5,724 nt of DNA, from NCBI GenBank assembly GCA_018820005.1, contig JAHJOS010000049.1, positions 1 through 5,724 on the forward strand, given 5' to 3'. Source of the DNA: Alphaproteobacteria bacterium (GTDB lineage: Bacteria > Pseudomonadota > Alphaproteobacteria > Rhizobiales > Devosiaceae). Made by a program: the position numbers and the translations under genes. Below the pieces are notes generated by a model. That model did not search any database. It saw nothing but the letters and a program-made list of their open reading frames with translations, and was not told where the DNA came from. This document shows, in pieces, positions 4,872 through 5,724 of this stretch. Numbering within the stretch: position 1 is the stretch's first letter; each line of letters opens with the position of its first letter.

Positions 4872-5563
4872 CGCGTGAAATCGTCCTCGATACCGAAACC
4901 ACTGGTCTGTCGCCGGCATCTGGTGACCGGCTGGTGGAAATCGGCTGTGTCGAGTTGATCAACCACATCCCGTCCGGCCAGCACTACCACGTCTACATAA
5001 ACCCGCAGCGCTCAATGCCCGAGGAGGCCTTCCGCGTGCACGGCCTGAGCGAGGAATTCCTGGCCGACAAGCCGCTCTTTGGCGCGGTCGAAGCCGATTT
5101 CCGGGCCTTTATTGGTGATTCGACCCTGATCATCCACAATGCCTCGTTTGATATGGGTTTTCTGAACGCTGAGCTGTCCCGGGCCGGCCAGCCCGCTTTG
5201 GGCAATACAGTGATTGATACCGTCATGCTGGCGCGCCAGAAGCACCCCGGTGCTCGCGTTAGCCTCGATGCCCTGTGCAAGCACTATGGCATCGACAACT
5301 CGCGGCGCACGCTGCACGGCGCCCTGCTCGACAGCGAGATCCTGGCCGAGGTTTATCTCGAGCTGATTGGCGGCAAGCAGGTGAGCCTGGCCCTGATCGC
5401 CGAAAGCACGGTCTCAGGCGCTGACGCCATTGCCGGCCGCACTGTTGCTCTGCCGCGTCCCACATCGCTGCCCTCCCGCATCAGCCAGGCCGAGCGCGAC
5501 GCCCATGCCGCTTTTGTGGCGGCGCTGGGCCCCGAGTCGCTGTGGGCCAGCTACGATAAATAA
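4868..5563 (+). CDS. dnaQ: DNA polymerase III epsilon subunit (proofreading 3'-5' exonuclease)
   Basis: Epsilon proofreads for the replicative polymerase III. The 231-residue protein has the DEDDh exonuclease fold: ExoI DTETTG (8-13, Asp8 and Glu10), ExoII HNASFDMGFLN (90-100, Asp95), and ExoIII HGALLDSEILA (150-160, His150 and Asp155). QVSLAL at 171-176 falls where E. coli epsilon has its beta-clamp-binding motif QTSMAF, and the remaining C-terminal tail would be the alpha-binding segment, which marks true DnaQ and not a generic exonuclease. The start ATG overlaps the coaE stop (ATGA, 4868-4871), with AAGGAA (4853-4858) 9 nt upstream. It is the last gene of the maf-aroE-coaE-dnaQ operon and is followed by a strong terminator. 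Confidence 0.96.
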   Translation: MTREIVLDTETTGLSPASGDRLVEIGCVELINHIPSGQHYHVYINPQRSMPEEAFRVHGLSEEFLADKPLFGAVEADFRAFIGDSTLIIHNASFDMGFLNAELSRAGQPALGNTVIDTVMLARQKHPGARVSLDALCKHYGIDNSRRTLHGALLDSEILAEVYLELIGGKQVSLALIAESTVSGADAIAGRTVALPRPTSLPSRISQAERDAHAAFVAALGPESLWASYDK

Positions 5564-5590
5564 CCCGGCGCTGACCCCCTGGGGATAACA

Positions 5591-5616
5591 AAAACCCCGG
5601 ATCGCTCCGGGGTTTT
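5591..5616. terminator. Bidirectional Rho-independent terminator between dnaQ and secB
   Basis: AAAACCCCGGA (5591-5601) and TCCGGGGTTTT (5606-5616) form a perfect 11-bp stem with the tetraloop TCGC. The T-run on the right serves the dnaQ operon and the A-run on the left gives a U-run for transcripts from the opposite strand, so the convergent secB can use it too. It begins 27 bp after the dnaQ stop. Confidence 0.92.
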
Positions 5617-5641
5617 GTCATTGTGCACTTTGGTGCGGCAA

Positions 5642-5724
5642 TCAGTTCGGCTTGTCGGTTGCCGGCTGGGCAGCACCCTGCTGGGCGGCCAGCTTGGCCA
5701 GATTCTGGCGGTAAATTGATGCAA
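5642..5724 (-). CDS. secB: SecB protein-export chaperone, C-terminal end only (partial)
   Basis: The last 26 codons and TGA of a minus-strand gene enter from the right edge. The visible residues begin ASIYRQNLAKLAAQQ and end in a low-complexity Ala/Gln/Pro tail (...PATDKPN). Alphaproteobacterial SecB ends with an IDFA-x-x-Y-x-Q-N-x-A type segment and a variable tail, and secB is the usual neighbour convergent to dnaQ in this locus. SecB is the cytoplasmic tetrameric chaperone delivering preproteins to SecA. The assignment rests on a short stretch plus gene order. Confidence 0.75.
   Translation of the reverse strand, partial: ASIYRQNLAKLAAQQGAAQPATDKPN

Overview
The window looks like the chromosomal replication origin region of an alphaproteobacterium, most likely a Hyphomicrobiales member (Devosia-like by impression of the protein sequences; the genus is a guess). 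The reasons are the gene order rho-hemJ-hemE / maf-aroE-coaE-dnaQ-secB, which is the classic neighbourhood of the alphaproteobacterial oriC beside hemE, a high-GC coding sequence with alphaproteobacterial-type proteins, and a regulatory gap carrying sites typical of that class.

Left arm (1-1385 and hemE to 2411), all on the minus strand: the N-terminal ~249 residues of transcription termination factor Rho (runs off the left edge), a 180-bp gap with a parS-like 16-mer (910-925, 14/16 to the consensus) and a candidate rho promoter, then hemJ (protoporphyrinogen oxidase, membrane protein) and hemE (uroporphyrinogen decarboxylase). hemE and hemJ are 30 bp apart and probably co-transcribed; both act late in heme synthesis.

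Centre (2412-2845): a 434-bp stretch with no convincing gene between divergent hemE and maf. It contains two perfect CtrA boxes (TTAA-N7-TTAAC at 2544 and 2601), a third near-perfect one (2745), several DnaA-box-like 9-mers (2651, 2824, 2836), a Caulobacter W-box-like TCCCCA, five GANTC (CcrM) sites, three of them packed into 20 bp and two forming a 12-bp perfect palindrome, and an AT-rich tract (about 2443-2471). Together these support oriC with cell-cycle control by CtrA, DnaA and CcrM methylation.

Right arm, plus strand: maf (nucleotide pyrophosphatase), aroE (shikimate dehydrogenase), coaE (dephospho-CoA kinase) and dnaQ (polymerase III epsilon) form a tight operon with 4-bp overlaps or a 2-bp gap. 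It ends at a strong hairpin terminator (5591-5616) that can also serve the convergent secB, of which only the last 26 codons are present at the right edge. Genes on both sides point away from the putative origin, as expected for co-orientation with the forks. The ppsR/DUF299 gene that often sits between the origin and maf in related bacteria is not present here.
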